Shown piece after piece: positions 9,994 to 20,109 of a DNA stretch of 60,015 bases (its first letter is position 1; each line of letters begins with the position of its first letter). Under the pieces are notes generated by a model. The model was not told the DNA's origin and ran no database searches. It saw only the letters and a list, made by a program, of their open reading frames with translations. The stretch spans positions 1 to 60,015 of the forward strand of contig VRMN01000027.1 of assembly GCA_008690995.1 (NCBI GenBank). Reading direction: 5' to 3'. The DNA is from Porphyridium purpureum (lineage: Eukaryota > Rhodophyta > Bangiophyceae > Porphyridiales > Porphyridiaceae). The position numbers and the translations under genes were made by a program.

Positions 9994-10317
9994 CGTGCAA
10001 AAAACACACAAGCTCAAATGCCGACGCAGACACCCAATCTACAAGAATCACGCACGCACCCGTGCAATACCGGCTGCTCCCCGCCGCTCTAAGCGAAACG
10101 CAACCACTTCCTGATCTCAACACAACCGCACCCCTTTTCCACCACGCACGTCCACCACCACCGTGCGTCCTCTCTTCCCTTCTCCTTTCCCTCCTCGCCA
10201 CACGCCCAACGATTCCGTGACCGAATTCCTAGAAAACCCTAACCGTTTGCGTGTGCGTCTGAACATTTTAACCGTTATTTGGTTTCTTTTGTCTGGTGAG
10301 CGAGATAACCCTAGGCG
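9994..10317. promoter_or_regulatory. promoter region of the V-ATPase c'' gene, with AAACCCTA motifs
   Basis: This region of 324 bp lies between two minus-strand genes. It carries an AAACCCTAACC motif at 10233-10243 and an AACCCTAGG at 10307-10314. These resemble the plant telo-box, which occurs in promoters of housekeeping and translation genes. A role here is inference. No gene is visible. Confidence 0.4.
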
Positions 10318-13300
10318 TTACTTGTTAACGGTTTGAGTACAGTTCGTCAGGAAGGCGTGCGCGAGTAAATGGGTCGCGCTGGGGCGCTGCGAGAGGTCGG
10401 GGTGCCAGCAGTCGCGCAGGAAGGACTGGAACGCGGCAGATAGATGCCGCGGAATGTCCGGGCGCCCGTGCTCGACCATCCGGAACAGAACCTGCATCGA
10501 CGTGAACTCGTGGAACGGACGCCTCCCCGTTGCTAGTTCCAGCGCCGTGCAGCCCAGGCTGAAGATGTCCACCGAGCTGTTGTACGGCTTGCCCTGGATC
10601 ACTTGTGGGTCGAGGTACCACGGAGTCCCCACCATCGTGTTGCCCGTCGCAAGAGAACCCAGCCAGGGCGATGTGGACACTCCGAAATCCGTGATTTTCA
10701 CCACGCCAGCTCGGGAGACCAGAATGTTCGCCGGCTTCAGGTCGCGATGCACAATGCCGCGCTCGTGCAGGTAAGCTAGCCCATCAAGCACTTGCTTCAC
10801 AATCTCGGCAACCAGCGGCTCGCTGAATTCCTGGAAAGACGCGAGGTGCTCCGCCAGGGACCAGCCGTCCACGTACTCGGCCACCAAGCTGAGCCGGTTG
10901 TCGTCTCCAAGAAAGAAGCCGTGGTACCGCACCACATTCAAGTGATCCAGCTCGCGCCAGATGCGCTGCTCTTTTAGCGCAGATCGATCCACGACGTCAT
11001 GAAACTGCTTGATCGCCACGAGCTCGCCCGAGCGCGAATTCTTCGCAAGCACCACGGTGCCGTAGGCGCCCCGCCCGAGCGTCTGACCCAGCTCAAATTG
11101 GTCTCGGTCCAGACGGTCTTTCGAAGTGGGCTGCTTTTCGCGCGCCGTGGTTTCCTTATTTACGCGCCCTCGCACATTCTCCTTGTCAGGAATGTGCGCT
11201 AGGAGTCGATCCGCTGGCACGTGGATGCCATGCGACAGAGCTTGTGCACGTGGCAGTCTGCGTGCTTCATCCTCGAGTACATCAGCGGTATCTAGTGCGC
11301 AGGGTCTTTCTACCAGAAGCATACTGCCTGATGGTTGGAATGAGCGCTGTGCCATTGATAGAGATCGTCGCAGTGCCTCGTCCGGCGATAGCGCGGGATC
11401 GGAATCAAGCTGCACGTATGTGAGTGCCTCAATTGAACTAACGCCGCTGAGCTGCGGAAGGGACTCCTGCGCCGTGTACTGCACGATGCTGTCGCGTAGG
11501 CCGTACAGCAGCCGAGTTGCACGGCCCGTGGTGTGTGCGCTTGAGATCGCACTATTCACGGCGTTTAGGACATGTGCCCGCGAGGCAGCGCCCGCACGTG
11601 CCATGATAACAAGCAGACGGTGCGCCTCGTCGAACAGGCTCACTTTGGGGCATTGCTCTGCATGCGCTTGATCGTTCGCGAACAAGGCGTCCTCGAAGTG
11701 ACGTGCCAGACATGCCGGCGCGCCTGCATGAATTGCAGCGCTGGCTGCGTTGGGCTCCATGCAGACATTGCAAAGGGCGCGAATTAGCTCCATGGCCGGT
11801 ACCACCTGATCGTATGTCGCGTTGGAGCACGCACAGCTGTACATGTCGGCATATTGTGCTGGATGCTGTTCTTTCGCTCGCGCTGGCGTCACTGCAGCCC
11901 TTGACTTCCCGCGCTTTCCTGTGAACGCGTGGGCTGCGCATTGCATCCAACGAGGCAAACGCTGCGCCAAACCAATGACACAGCCAGCACTTTGCAGGGT
12001 TGCCATTCCGACCTTTGAACAGGCCAGATTTCCGAGCATGCGTGCCGCTTCTGCGATAGTGCGAGTATCCCTCGCACACCCAATTGCACCGAGAGCGGCG
12101 TCCAGCGCACCTTGGTCGCAGAGCAGCTCCACGTACGCACACTCGCTCTCGGCCACGCCGGGCCCGCTTGTGTTGCCCTGGGACATTTCTGCGAGGGCGC
12201 AGATTACGTGCAGCTGTGCTTCACGAAAGTCTGGCGCGTTGCGCGCGAGCTGACACAGAGCCTCAATCGCATGGCTGCGCGCAAGCTCAGGACGGAGCTC
12301 GGAGTCGGCGCTGATCATCGAGATGAGCGCGGCAGCGTCACACGCGGCGTCCAGAAAGCTCATTGAGCCACACATGAGCTGGCAAAGGACGGGCACACAC
12401 CCACGCTTCACCAGGTGGTGCAGCGGGCGACTCGCATGGTCAATGCTCCACGCCCGCGCGCCGGCTGTAATATTTCGCAGTGCACGAGTGGCCCAACAGA
12501 TGGCGACATGATCCGGCCCGCAAGCAGGTAGCGCTGATGAAGCAATGGGTTCTGTGTCCAGACCTGCAGTCGCTCCTACCTTTGGCTTGGAGCTGCAAAT
12601 CGTGACAGGTCGAAGCTCATCAGGTGCAATGGTGGTTGCACGCGGCGCTGCTGTGTATGAAAGGACTACATCAAGCGCGACGTCCAATGCTCCCAGTCGA
12701 AGCAGGCGCTCGATAATTTCGCCGCTTTCGACCGCGGCAACCTCGGACAGAATGATAAGCGCATCGCGTTGTGCCTGTTTGGAAACACGCACGCGGCTTC
12801 CTGTTCTGCTGCAGGTTCCTCGCTGCTGATGGAGCCCGGCAGGGCTCGCGGTGCTTGTGGTACTGCTGGCCGTCCCACTGCTGTGCTCGGTCGCCGCGCT
12901 GCTGCTCGAGCTACTGTAGGTTTGACTGTATGCTGGGCTACGGACGTGAGTTCCTTCGTGTGCGGGAGATATTGAATGTCCATGCTTGGTTGTTGCAGTT
13001 GATGCGGCTCCCTCGGCAGTCGGGCTTCCAGCCGCATACGCAAGCACGACGCGTAGTTCATTTTCTTTGCATACTTTGCTGCGCTGTCGAGCGTCCTCAC
13101 AGACAGCGTTTGCAATGTTGTGAAGCAGCTGATCGACCTGTTCCTGTGTGCTGCGAGCTGTGCGGACGGGGGTCACCTCTGCAGACCCGCTAATGCATGC
13201 CGTTTCTCCCACAGACTCACTGCTGTCTTCAGTAAGTGCGGGCTGCGTCCGTACTTTTCGGGCGCTTCTCTGTATTCCAGTTCTCTGCTGCGCCCCCCGT

Positions 13301-13818
13301 TGCTCTGGTGAATGCGCTCGAGTCGGCATGTCGCCCGCTGTTTTTGATGTGTCTAAAATCTTTGGCCCCATCCGACGCCGCGTTGCTTCGTTCGCGACCT
13401 GCGTACATGCATCGGTTGACCGAGAGACGTTGTTTTTAGCACGGGAGGCCGCTGCGTGCGCAGCCGCCTGGGACCGTGCATCTTGTGTCTGTATAGTATC
13501 ACGCGCTGACTTGCGATGATCGATTTTGATCGAGCGTCGCGATTGCACCGCGCGTGTGTATGGCAGTAGCTGCTGCACTTGCTGCGCCTGCTGCTCTGAC
13601 TTTACCGGCGGCTCTTGCTTCCTGGATTGATCCTGTGTCGTAGAGTGCGTGGTCGAACCCGACGCATTGGGGTCTCGTCGACGTGCCGACTGTGGAGCAC
13701 CCGTGGCTCCTGCGGTTGACGTCACCGGACCCACATGTTCGTGAAGGTCACTGCCCTTTGAGCTTGCCTGTCCAGACAAAGCTCGCCCGCGCACCCAATT
13801 TTGGAAGAACCCCATCAT
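10318..13818 (-). CDS. MAP3K-like (STE11 family) protein kinase with ARM-like N-terminal region
   Basis: This 1,166-residue protein has a C-terminal Ser/Thr kinase domain (about 905-1160) of the STE11/MAP3K type. Catalytic features are intact: glycine loop LGRGAYGTVVLA, VAIK lysine, HRDLKPANI catalytic loop, DFG (KITDFGVS) and the activation-segment end MVGTPWYLDPQVI. The first 300 residues are Ser/Thr/Gln/Arg-rich and probably disordered. The middle (about 350-830) is alanine-rich, helical and cysteine-containing, with repeated segments of armadillo/HEAT appearance (CALAEMSQG, AARMLGNLACS, IRALCNVCMEPNAASAAI). Plant MAP3K-epsilon combines a kinase with ARM repeats in the opposite order. The first ATG of the frame is at 13818, immediately followed by a second. 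The ARM call is by eye. Confidence 0.85.
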   Translation of the reverse strand: MMGFFQNWVRGRALSGQASSKGSDLHEHVGPVTSTAGATGAPQSARRRDPNASGSTTHSTTQDQSRKQEPPVKSEQQAQQVQQLLPYTRAVQSRRSIKIDHRKSARDTIQTQDARSQAAAHAAASRAKNNVSRSTDACTQVANEATRRRMGPKILDTSKTAGDMPTRAHSPEQRGAQQRTGIQRSARKVRTQPALTEDSSESVGETACISGSAEVTPVRTARSTQEQVDQLLHNIANAVCEDARQRSKVCKENELRVVLAYAAGSPTAEGAASTATTKHGHSISPAHEGTHVRSPAYSQTYSSSSSSAATEHSSGTASSTTSTASPAGLHQQRGTCSRTGSRVRVSKQAQRDALIILSEVAAVESGEIIERLLRLGALDVALDVVLSYTAAPRATTIAPDELRPVTICSSKPKVGATAGLDTEPIASSALPACGPDHVAICWATRALRNITAGARAWSIDHASRPLHHLVKRGCVPVLCQLMCGSMSFLDAACDAAALISMISADSELRPELARSHAIEALCQLARNAPDFREAQLHVICALAEMSQGNTSGPGVAESECAYVELLCDQGALDAALGAIGCARDTRTIAEAARMLGNLACSKVGMATLQSAGCVIGLAQRLPRWMQCAAHAFTGKRGKSRAAVTPARAKEQHPAQYADMYSCACSNATYDQVVPAMELIRALCNVCMEPNAASAAIHAGAPACLARHFEDALFANDQAHAEQCPKVSLFDEAHRLLVIMARAGAASRAHVLNAVNSAISSAHTTGRATRLLYGLRDSIVQYTAQESLPQLSGVSSIEALTYVQLDSDPALSPDEALRRSLSMAQRSFQPSGSMLLVERPCALDTADVLEDEARRLPRAQALSHGIHVPADRLLAHIPDKENVRGRVNKETTAREKQPTSKDRLDRDQFELGQTLGRGAYGTVVLAKNSRSGELVAIKQFHDVVDRSALKEQRIWRELDHLNVVRYHGFFLGDDNRLSLVAEYVDGWSLAEHLASFQEFSEPLVAEIVKQVLDGLAYLHERGIVHRDLKPANILVSRAGVVKITDFGVSTSPWLGSLATGNTMVGTPWYLDPQVIQGKPYNSSVDIFSLGCTALELATGRRPFHEFTSMQVLFRMVEHGRPDIPRHLSAAFQSFLRDCWHPDLSQRPSATHLLAHAFLTNCTQTVNK

Positions 13819-14170
13819 AACCCACAAGGTATTTGGGTACAATGCATCTCTTTGTGCCGACGCGCGAAAGGCTTGTCACAAAACGCTCGCCAGCCGACCG
13901 AGTCACCTGTGTTGCGTAGTGAGCAAATGGACCCGCGCGCGCGGTCGGCACGACCTGACTGTCGGCGAATCCAGATTGCACCTGGCCACGACCGTCCTTT
14001 CCGAGCTACAACTCCTCGCGCGGACGACTCGACTTGCAGGCCGTGCGTGACAAACTCATCTGTGCCGCGAATGCTCCGTCTGCCGCGCTTTCACAACCAT
14101 CGTGCATGGCGTCCCAATCGCCAAGCGTTCAAATTTTCAAATCGTGTTCAGCACGCCAGGCGCGCCACCC

Positions 14171-14228
14171 AACCCTAATCCTAACTGCGCCGGGAATGCA
14201 AGCGCCGCCACGTAGGGTTATTTGCAGG
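14171..14228. promoter_or_regulatory. cluster of telomere-repeat-like (telo-box) motifs
   Basis: Within about 60 bp there are AACCCTAATCCTAAC on the plus strand and TAGGGTTA plus AGGGTTT in the opposite sense. In plants, AAACCCTA boxes are bound by Myb-telobox proteins. The adjacent gene at 14605 encodes such a Myb domain, so autoregulation is conceivable, but this is inference. Confidence 0.35.
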
Positions 14229-14415
14229 GTTTCTTGTGTTGTGCTCATTCACATGTACCGGGAAGTACACTTGCGGGGCGCGCGCTTTTTTTGTGTGTGT
14301 CTTGGTGTGTTGCGGCGCGCGGTTTTGGAAGGCTTGGTGGTAGCGTGCTAGTAAAATGAGTGTGTTTTAGTATAAACCGTTCAACGATGATGATGCGGTC
14401 AGTCAGTGGGATTTG

Positions 14416-14432
14416 GGTGTGTGTGTGTGTGT
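14416..14432 (+). repeat. (GT)n microsatellite
   Basis: A short dinucleotide run of about eight GT units, followed by GA-rich sequence, roughly 170 bp upstream of the telobox gene. Confidence 0.85.
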
Positions 14433-14604
14433 GAAAGTGAAAGTGAGAGAGAGGGTGGAGCGAGAATCGATCAGGGTAGGGGAACGCGCGCGTTTGCGGT
14501 GTCGCAAGCGGTCTGAGTGCGGTAGAACAAGGGTAACGATAGCACGAAGTCCAACCAGGGGAAGAAGGGCAGGTACAAAGAAGGGTTTGTGACGCCCCAC
14601 CGGC

Positions 14605-16218
14605 ATGGCCAAGGAGCATGCAGACGAGGTGTGGGTAAAGGTGCTGAAGTTGTTCCAGGATGACGCGGTGAAGGAATGGGTGGCGAAGAGCGTGAGCGGC
14701 GACTGGGCAATTTACGATGAGGAGCGCGAGATGATCAGCAACGCCATGCCCAAGGCGGGCGCGGCGCGCGGCGGCGCAAAGGCCGCGCCGGTAGCCGTGG
14801 CGGACGCCGCAAAGCGCGACGTCGCGGCGGTCGGCGCGATGAAGGTGGCTGTCGCACAAGCAGTGGAGCGCTTGTTTCCGGACGGAGAGCAGCACGTGGG
14901 CGACGTCAAGCAGGCCGCGCTCGGAGCGGTCATGGACGCCATTCTCATGATGGCATGCGCCTGCTCGGCGCACATGACCCTGAATATGACGCGTGCCAAG
15001 CTGTTGAATGCGCCGCGGGACCCGCCGGCTGCGGGGCCGGTGCTCCTGGAGGGACAGGATGTGTCCCTCGTGGAGCTGCTGTCTGGCCTCATGCTCGACA
15101 TGCAGGGCACACTGTACAACCTCCGAGCGCTGCTGGACGCCCTGCCACGCAAGCAGCTCCATTCCCTGGACATTATGCAGTCCGAGGTGCGGGCAAACGT
15201 GCCGCTTCTGCTAAACAAGCTGTGCATCTGGTACCTGCTTGCACAGACCGAGGCCAAGGTGGAAGATAACAAGAAACTTCGAAAGTCCATAGCACCAGCA
15301 AAGGTGTTGCGCGACGCCATTGACTCAATGTATCAGCCGCAAGAGTTTCTTGAATTACCGACGCTTAACTTCATCCATGACGCGGTCCTCGCTGCTGCAA
15401 AGCAGGACGAAGAGCTGCGCAGGCACGTGCTTCAATGGAAAAGCAAGAATCCGCTGCGCGCAGCGGTCTCCGAAGATGGTGATGTGCGTGACACGTCAAG
15501 TCCCGCGCTGCTGTCGCAGTGCTACGAGGCGATTGGCAAGCTTCGCGCATTGTCGCGGGTGTTTATGGCGCTTGTTCGAGTCAGCGTGACGTTTCCGGAA
15601 GACCCGCCGGTCGAGACGCTGGACCCGGTCGGCCCGCAGGCCGTACAGGCTGTGAATGTTGTGCAGAGTACGGCTGAGGCCGCGGTCGAGAATGCGAACA
15701 AACTGCATCACAGTTTAGTTGCCATGCAGCAGCAGAAGACCATGATTCAGTCCGAAAAGCCTCGCGCGCGCGGAAAGCGTGCTGCAGCTCAGCTAGCAGC
15801 ACGCATAGCCGCGGAGTCTGGTGTGGACGGTGACGCCGAAGCGTCTGCGAAAAAGCCTCCGAGAAAGAAGAAGGCGGTTGTATCTCATCCCGCGGATGTT
15901 GACGGAGTCGAGAGCGGAGAAGGCGAAGCAGATCCAGCGAGCCGGACTCCAACGACGGTGCGTCGAAAGCGCACGCCATGGCAACCAGAGGAAGATGATG
16001 CCATATACAAGGCTCTGTATCGGGGGCTGGAGGACCCTAACCTTGCGTATGGAAAGTGGGCGCAGATGCTGAACCAGTACCGGAATCAGTTCCGCTCCAC
16101 GCGGACGGCCGTGGATCTGAAAGATCGCGCCCGCTCTTTGCGCTTGACGAAGGAGAATTGGAGGGACGCTGTTAGACAATGGTATGAGCGGCTTGGAGAG
16201 GTGCCCGTAGACATGTGA
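14605..16218 (+). CDS. Myb/SANT telobox protein, TRF-like C-terminus
   Basis: This 537-residue protein ends in a single Myb repeat (about residues 455-515): RKRTPWQPEEDDAIYKALYR, GKWAQMLNQY, then VDLKDRARSL. The last block matches the telobox consensus VDLKDKWRN of telomere-repeat binding factors such as TRF1/2, Taz1/Tbf1 and plant TRB/TRP proteins. The first 380 residues are mostly alpha-helical with leucine-rich blocks and may act as a dimerisation domain; I cannot assign a TRFH fold. A basic, Ala/Lys-rich linker (about 390-450; RARGKRAAAQLAARIAAE, KKPPRKKKAV) probably holds the nuclear localisation signal. Telomere binding or promoter binding through AAACCCTA motifs is inferred from family knowledge. 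Confidence 0.75.
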   Translation: MAKEHADEVWVKVLKLFQDDAVKEWVAKSVSGDWAIYDEEREMISNAMPKAGAARGGAKAAPVAVADAAKRDVAAVGAMKVAVAQAVERLFPDGEQHVGDVKQAALGAVMDAILMMACACSAHMTLNMTRAKLLNAPRDPPAAGPVLLEGQDVSLVELLSGLMLDMQGTLYNLRALLDALPRKQLHSLDIMQSEVRANVPLLLNKLCIWYLLAQTEAKVEDNKKLRKSIAPAKVLRDAIDSMYQPQEFLELPTLNFIHDAVLAAAKQDEELRRHVLQWKSKNPLRAAVSEDGDVRDTSSPALLSQCYEAIGKLRALSRVFMALVRVSVTFPEDPPVETLDPVGPQAVQAVNVVQSTAEAAVENANKLHHSLVAMQQQKTMIQSEKPRARGKRAAAQLAARIAAESGVDGDAEASAKKPPRKKKAVVSHPADVDGVESGEGEADPASRTPTTVRRKRTPWQPEEDDAIYKALYRGLEDPNLAYGKWAQMLNQYRNQFRSTRTAVDLKDRARSLRLTKENWRDAVRQWYERLGEVPVDM

Positions 16219-16743
16219 CGGACTGAGCGACCGAGGCATTTTGTGTGGGTTCGTATCTGAGCAATTAAATTGGCGAAAGGCGTTGTGTGTGTTGTAGCGT
16301 GTTGACCTTCATGTGCATGGCGTATCCTTCGGTCTCCCTGTTTGCGTGCCTGTGGCGAAGAGCCCATGTCGCGGTGGCATGGTATTCTGTGAAAATGCAG
16401 ATTGTCGATGCTGTCTGCCCTGCCCTTCGCTCATCGCCCCCTCTCCGCATCTAACCAGGTTACACGCAGAATGCGCACGCCACACTGTACACTGCCGAAA
16501 TCGTTTCAGGCGCTGTGAACGGCCTCGTCCCATAAAAGTTGTGGCCAAGTGGGCAGAGTGCAAGGCAAGAGACGCACGCCGAACAATACTCGTGTCGAAG
16601 CGCAAGCTGGACGCACGGAACAGACTTTGCTAGAACTGGAACAGCTCGTCGCATCGCCATATACGTACACACGGACACGACCGGGCATACACGCAAGCGC
16701 GTTCGGTCTCTTCGTACACCGCGGCGGGAACGCGTGCGGCAAA
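16219..16743. other. intergenic, upstream of NDUFV2
   Basis: This 525-bp spacer separates two plus-strand genes. The NDUFV2 frame is open across part of it, but that stretch has no similarity to complex I proteins and is probably 5' UTR. No other gene is seen. Confidence 0.5.
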
Positions 16744-17682
16744 ATGCAGAGTGCGCTCAGCGCGGCCGCTAGGTCGGCCGCCATGGGCGCAGGGGCTAAA
16801 GCGTGGTCGCGCGTGGCGACGTCGTGCGCCGGGATGGGCTTGTGGCGCGCCGTGATGACTGCAGCAGCGTCTGTCTCGCCGGCCATCTCCGCACCCGCTT
16901 CACGGGGTCGGGGCGTGTCGTGCTTGCTATCGCGCGCACTCGATGTCAAGGCCGCGAGCGCGATGTCGGCCCTGAACGGATGCGCACCGACGCACTTGAG
17001 GCGGGACTTGCATGCTTCACCCGCGTGGCGGTACGCTGAAGCAATGAATCAGCATCGCGATGTGCCGCATAATACCGAAGAAACGCCGTTCGACTTCACG
17101 GACGAGAATTACACAAAGATTGCAGAGCTTCTGAAAAAGTATCCAAGCAATTACAAGTCATCAGCCGTGATTCCCGCGCTCGATCTTGCGCAGAGACAGT
17201 GCGGAGGATGGCTTCCCCTGGCTGCCATGAATAAGGTTGCAAACGTTCTTGAGATGGCGCCGATGCGTGTCTACGAGGTGGCTACATTCTACACCATGTA
17301 TAATCGCGAGAAAATCGGGAAATACAACATCCAAGTGTGCACTACGACGCCATGTATGATTCGCGGCGGCTACGAAGTGCTCAAAGCTTGTGAAGAGTAT
17401 CTGGGAATCAAAGTGGGAGGCGATACGCCAGACGGCCTTTTCCATCTTATGGAGGTGGAGTGCCTTGGGGCTTGCGTCAACGCACCCATGGTCCAGATCA
17501 ACGATGATTTTTACGAAGACCTGACGCCTGAATCGACAGTGAAAGTCTTGAAGTCGTTCCAGGAAGGTAAGCCGCTGCCGTACGGCCCGCAAAACGGTCG
17601 TCATACGTGCGTGGGCCCCCAGGGTAAAACTACGCTTTTCGAGGAACCGAGTGGGCCGTCCGCACCGAACCTCGACGCATAG
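16744..17682 (+). CDS. NDUFV2: NADH:ubiquinone oxidoreductase 24-kDa subunit, mitochondrial
   Basis: This is the complex I 24-kDa subunit (NuoE family), which holds the N1a [2Fe-2S] cluster in the NADH-oxidising arm. Four cluster cysteines are visible: CTTTPC (CxxxxC) and, after about 36 residues, CLGAC (CxxxC). The core has [18 protein letters not shown] and [19 protein letters not shown], diagnostic of the family. The ATG at 16744 gives 312 residues with an Arg/Ala/Ser-rich mitochondrial presequence, followed by the mature-like segment [19 protein letters not shown]. The tail, ending in [16 protein letters not shown], is typical. It converges on the MetRS gene with a gap of about 100 bp. 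Confidence 0.96.
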   Translation: MQSALSAAARSAAMGAGAKAWSRVATSCAGMGLWRAVMTAAASVSPAISAPASRGRGVSCLLSRALDVKAASAMSALNGCAPTHLRRDLHASPAWRYAEAMNQHRDVPHNTEETPFDFTDENYTKIAELLKKYPSNYKSSAVIPALDLAQRQCGGWLPLAAMNKVANVLEMAPMRVYEVATFYTMYNREKIGKYNIQVCTTTPCMIRGGYEVLKACEEYLGIKVGGDTPDGLFHLMEVECLGACVNAPMVQINDDFYEDLTPESTVKVLKSFQEGKPLPYGPQNGRHTCVGPQGKTTLFEEPSGPSAPNLDA

Positions 17683-17784
17683 CGCCGCGTGCTGCACAAC
17701 AACGGAAATCCAGTGGGTATTGCGTGTTTGAGAAGAAGAAAAGAAACCCGCTGGGCGGAATTTTTTATTTTATTCATTCTTCTT

Positions 17785-20109
17785 CTACTTGAGTTTGCCG
17801 CCTTCGCCGACGTCGCCCGCTGATATCGGATGGAACGCACCGTCCGCACCAAGCACACCGAGCTCGAACTCCTTCTGAAAGAAAACCTTTCCGCTCGCGC
17901 CGACCCTAAAGGGCTTGCTCGCATTCTGAAATCCCTTTCGATCCAAGAGCAGAGCGCTCCGCAAATACGGGACCGCCATTGTTGCGACCTGATCGCCCGG
18001 TTTGCATTCTGGAGCCACTTCGAGAAGAACGCACGATTTTTTCTTCTCCGCGGTCAAAAGCATCGCTTGGCTCTCAATACCGCCAAGCTGCACCGGTTGC
18101 AAGTTACACACGACCACGACAGTCCGGCCTTGCAATTCTTCTAACTTGTACAAATCACGAAGTCCCGCCACAAAATTTCGCGCGGCATTGGCCCCGCCAC
18201 TCTCGCCTTCACCCACGTCCACTTTGCCGACGTACAGTTTGTCGGAATCCGCGCTTTCGCGAACCTCCACAATGCGACCTACGCGCAAATCCAATTGAAA
18301 TGCACCTTCGGCTTTCGCGGCGGCAGCAGCTGCTGCTGCACCGACACTGCCGGCGTCGGTAATATTGAGATGACCGATGCGCGTCGAGTCATCCTGCGCA
18401 CCGGCAAATTTGAGTTTCAGTGCAGCGACAGTCTTGTCGTCAATGGTGCTGAATAAAAGTTCCGGACTGCCAATCTTGTGGCCGGTCTCCAGCATGAGGC
18501 TGAAGGTGTCTGGGATACGCGTATACCGCGCGTCACGACTGAGCCCCAACATCCCGAGTACCTTGTTCGAGAAACGCGTGCCAAGGAAGGGCTCTAGCAA
18601 GGCATTCAAAAGCAGCACCACATTGCAAGACAGAGACACCACAGACGCTGCTCGAGGTTTGTCCACCTTGACATGCTTCCAAGGCTCGTTGTGCTGCATG
18701 TAGGTATTCGCGTGGCTCGACAACGTCATTGCGTGCCTTAGCGCGCTCTTCAGCTGAACTTTGTCGAATGCCTTGATGTACGCGTTCAATGCCTCGTTCA
18801 CCTGCTCAAGAAACCGCTCGTCCTCTGAACTCAAGCTCACGGCACTTATCTCGCCGTCAAAAAACTTGCTCACAAAGGTAATCGCACGATTACAAAAGTT
18901 GCCCACGTTGTTGAGAAGCTCCGTGTTGTTCTTAGCCTGAAAATCGCTCCACAGGAAAACAGAGTCAGCGCCCTCGGGTCGGTTGGACATCAGGTAGTAT
19001 CGCCACACCTCCACGCCGATACCCGTGTTTTTCGCGTCGTTCCCAAACACACCCACGCCTTTGCTCTTACTAAATTTACCGCTCTCATAATTCAGGTACT
19101 CAGTGGTGGACAAATGATGTACCATGGTCCACTCCTGTTCTGTGGCAAGAAGCGCGGAAGGAAAAACGATGGTGTGGAATGGCACATTATCCTTGCCCAT
19201 AAACTGAACGAGCTCGACATTTCGCGGGTTCTGCCACCACTCCTTCCAGTGCTCTGGCATAAGCTCGGCAGTTATTGAAATGTATCCGATGGGTGCGTCG
19301 AACCAGACGTAAAACACTTTGTCCGTGTATCCTTCGAGTGGCACCGGCACACCCCACTTCAGGTCGCGCGTGATGCAGCGCGGCTTCAGACCGTCACGTA
19401 GCCACGACTGCGTCATCGCAATACAATTCGAGTTCCAGTCGCCGCGTTTGGACGTCTCTTCCACCCACCGTTCGAGCCTGCTTTGAATAGTCGTCAGATC
19501 AAGAAAGAGGTGCTTGGAGGTGCGCGAGACAGGCTCAGACCCGCACGTAGAACATTTTGGCCGGATAAGTTCACTTGGGTTCAGCATGCGTCCGCAATGC
19601 TCGCACTGGTCGCCTCGCGCATCCTCGTAGGTGCATTGTGGGCACGTCCCTCGCACGAACCGATCCGCCAGAAAGCGCTTGTCCCTTTCGCAAAACAACT
19701 GCTCGAGTTCACCCTTCTGGATCATACCCTTCTCGTTCACCTGTCGAAAGATATCCTGCACGATTTGTGTTTGGTACGGCTTGGACGTCCTCCCAAAGTG
19801 ATCAAACGAGATATCGAACCATTCGTAAATCTCCGAATGGATTTTGAAGTAATGATCACAGATCTCGCTCGGCGTGACACCCTCCTGCTGCGCCTTTGTC
19901 TCCGTGGCCGTGCCGTACTCATCTGTACCACACACGTACACGCAATTCACGCCGCGCTGCCGCAGGTACCGCGCATACACGTCGGCGGACAACACGGCGC
20001 CAATAAGGTTCCCCAGGTGCGGTACATTATTCACGTACGGCAACGCCGACGTGACAAGAACATTCCGCTCGCCGGCCTTCACGCGCGGCGCCGCGGTATC
20101 CCCAGCCAT
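17785..20109 (-). CDS. MARS1: methionyl-tRNA synthetase with C-terminal EMAPII/Arc1-type tRNA-binding domain
   Basis: This class I synthetase (774 residues) charges tRNA-Met. The Rossmann motif is HLGN (residues 31-34, for HIGH) and the KMSKS loop is KFSKSKG (about 344-350). A zinc-binding insert with CxxC pairs lies between (CPQCTYEDARGDQCEHC, then CSTC). The anticodon-binding helical domain follows, then from about residue 600 an OB-fold tRNA-binding domain of the EMAPII/Arc1/Trbp111 type (QLDLRVGRIVEVRESADSDK, CNLQPVQLGGIESQAMLL). The first ATG is at 20109 (MAGDTAAP). No targeting peptide is evident, so it is probably cytosolic. It is divergent from the S29 gene, another translation gene. 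Confidence 0.96.
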   Translation of the reverse strand: MAGDTAAPRVKAGERNVLVTSALPYVNNVPHLGNLIGAVLSADVYARYLRQRGVNCVYVCGTDEYGTATETKAQQEGVTPSEICDHYFKIHSEIYEWFDISFDHFGRTSKPYQTQIVQDIFRQVNEKGMIQKGELEQLFCERDKRFLADRFVRGTCPQCTYEDARGDQCEHCGRMLNPSELIRPKCSTCGSEPVSRTSKHLFLDLTTIQSRLERWVEETSKRGDWNSNCIAMTQSWLRDGLKPRCITRDLKWGVPVPLEGYTDKVFYVWFDAPIGYISITAELMPEHWKEWWQNPRNVELVQFMGKDNVPFHTIVFPSALLATEQEWTMVHHLSTTEYLNYESGKFSKSKGVGVFGNDAKNTGIGVEVWRYYLMSNRPEGADSVFLWSDFQAKNNTELLNNVGNFCNRAITFVSKFFDGEISAVSLSSEDERFLEQVNEALNAYIKAFDKVQLKSALRHAMTLSSHANTYMQHNEPWKHVKVDKPRAASVVSLSCNVVLLLNALLEPFLGTRFSNKVLGMLGLSRDARYTRIPDTFSLMLETGHKIGSPELLFSTIDDKTVAALKLKFAGAQDDSTRIGHLNITDAGSVGAAAAAAAAKAEGAFQLDLRVGRIVEVRESADSDKLYVGKVDVGEGESGGANAARNFVAGLRDLYKLEELQGRTVVVVCNLQPVQLGGIESQAMLLTAEKKKSCVLLEVAPECKPGDQVATMAVPYLRSALLLDRKGFQNASKPFRVGASGKVFFQKEFELGVLGADGAFHPISAGDVGEGGKLK

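Larger units (their letters stand above)
13819..14604. promoter_or_regulatory. divergent intergenic region between kinase and telobox gene
   Basis: This 786-bp space lies between two divergent start codons. It contains AACCCTAATCCTAAC at 14171-14185, TAGGGTTA at 14213-14220 and GGGTTT just after, all resembling degenerate telomere repeats, and a (GT)n microsatellite near 14416-14432 followed by GA-rich sequence. No gene is recognised; minus-strand frames that cross it are compositional. Confidence 0.5.

Noticed and set aside
14245-15162. A 305-codon minus-strand open frame opposite the telobox gene
   Set aside because: It is His/Arg/Leu/Ser-rich shadow sequence antisense to a clear coding gene and shows no domain; it does not start with ATG.
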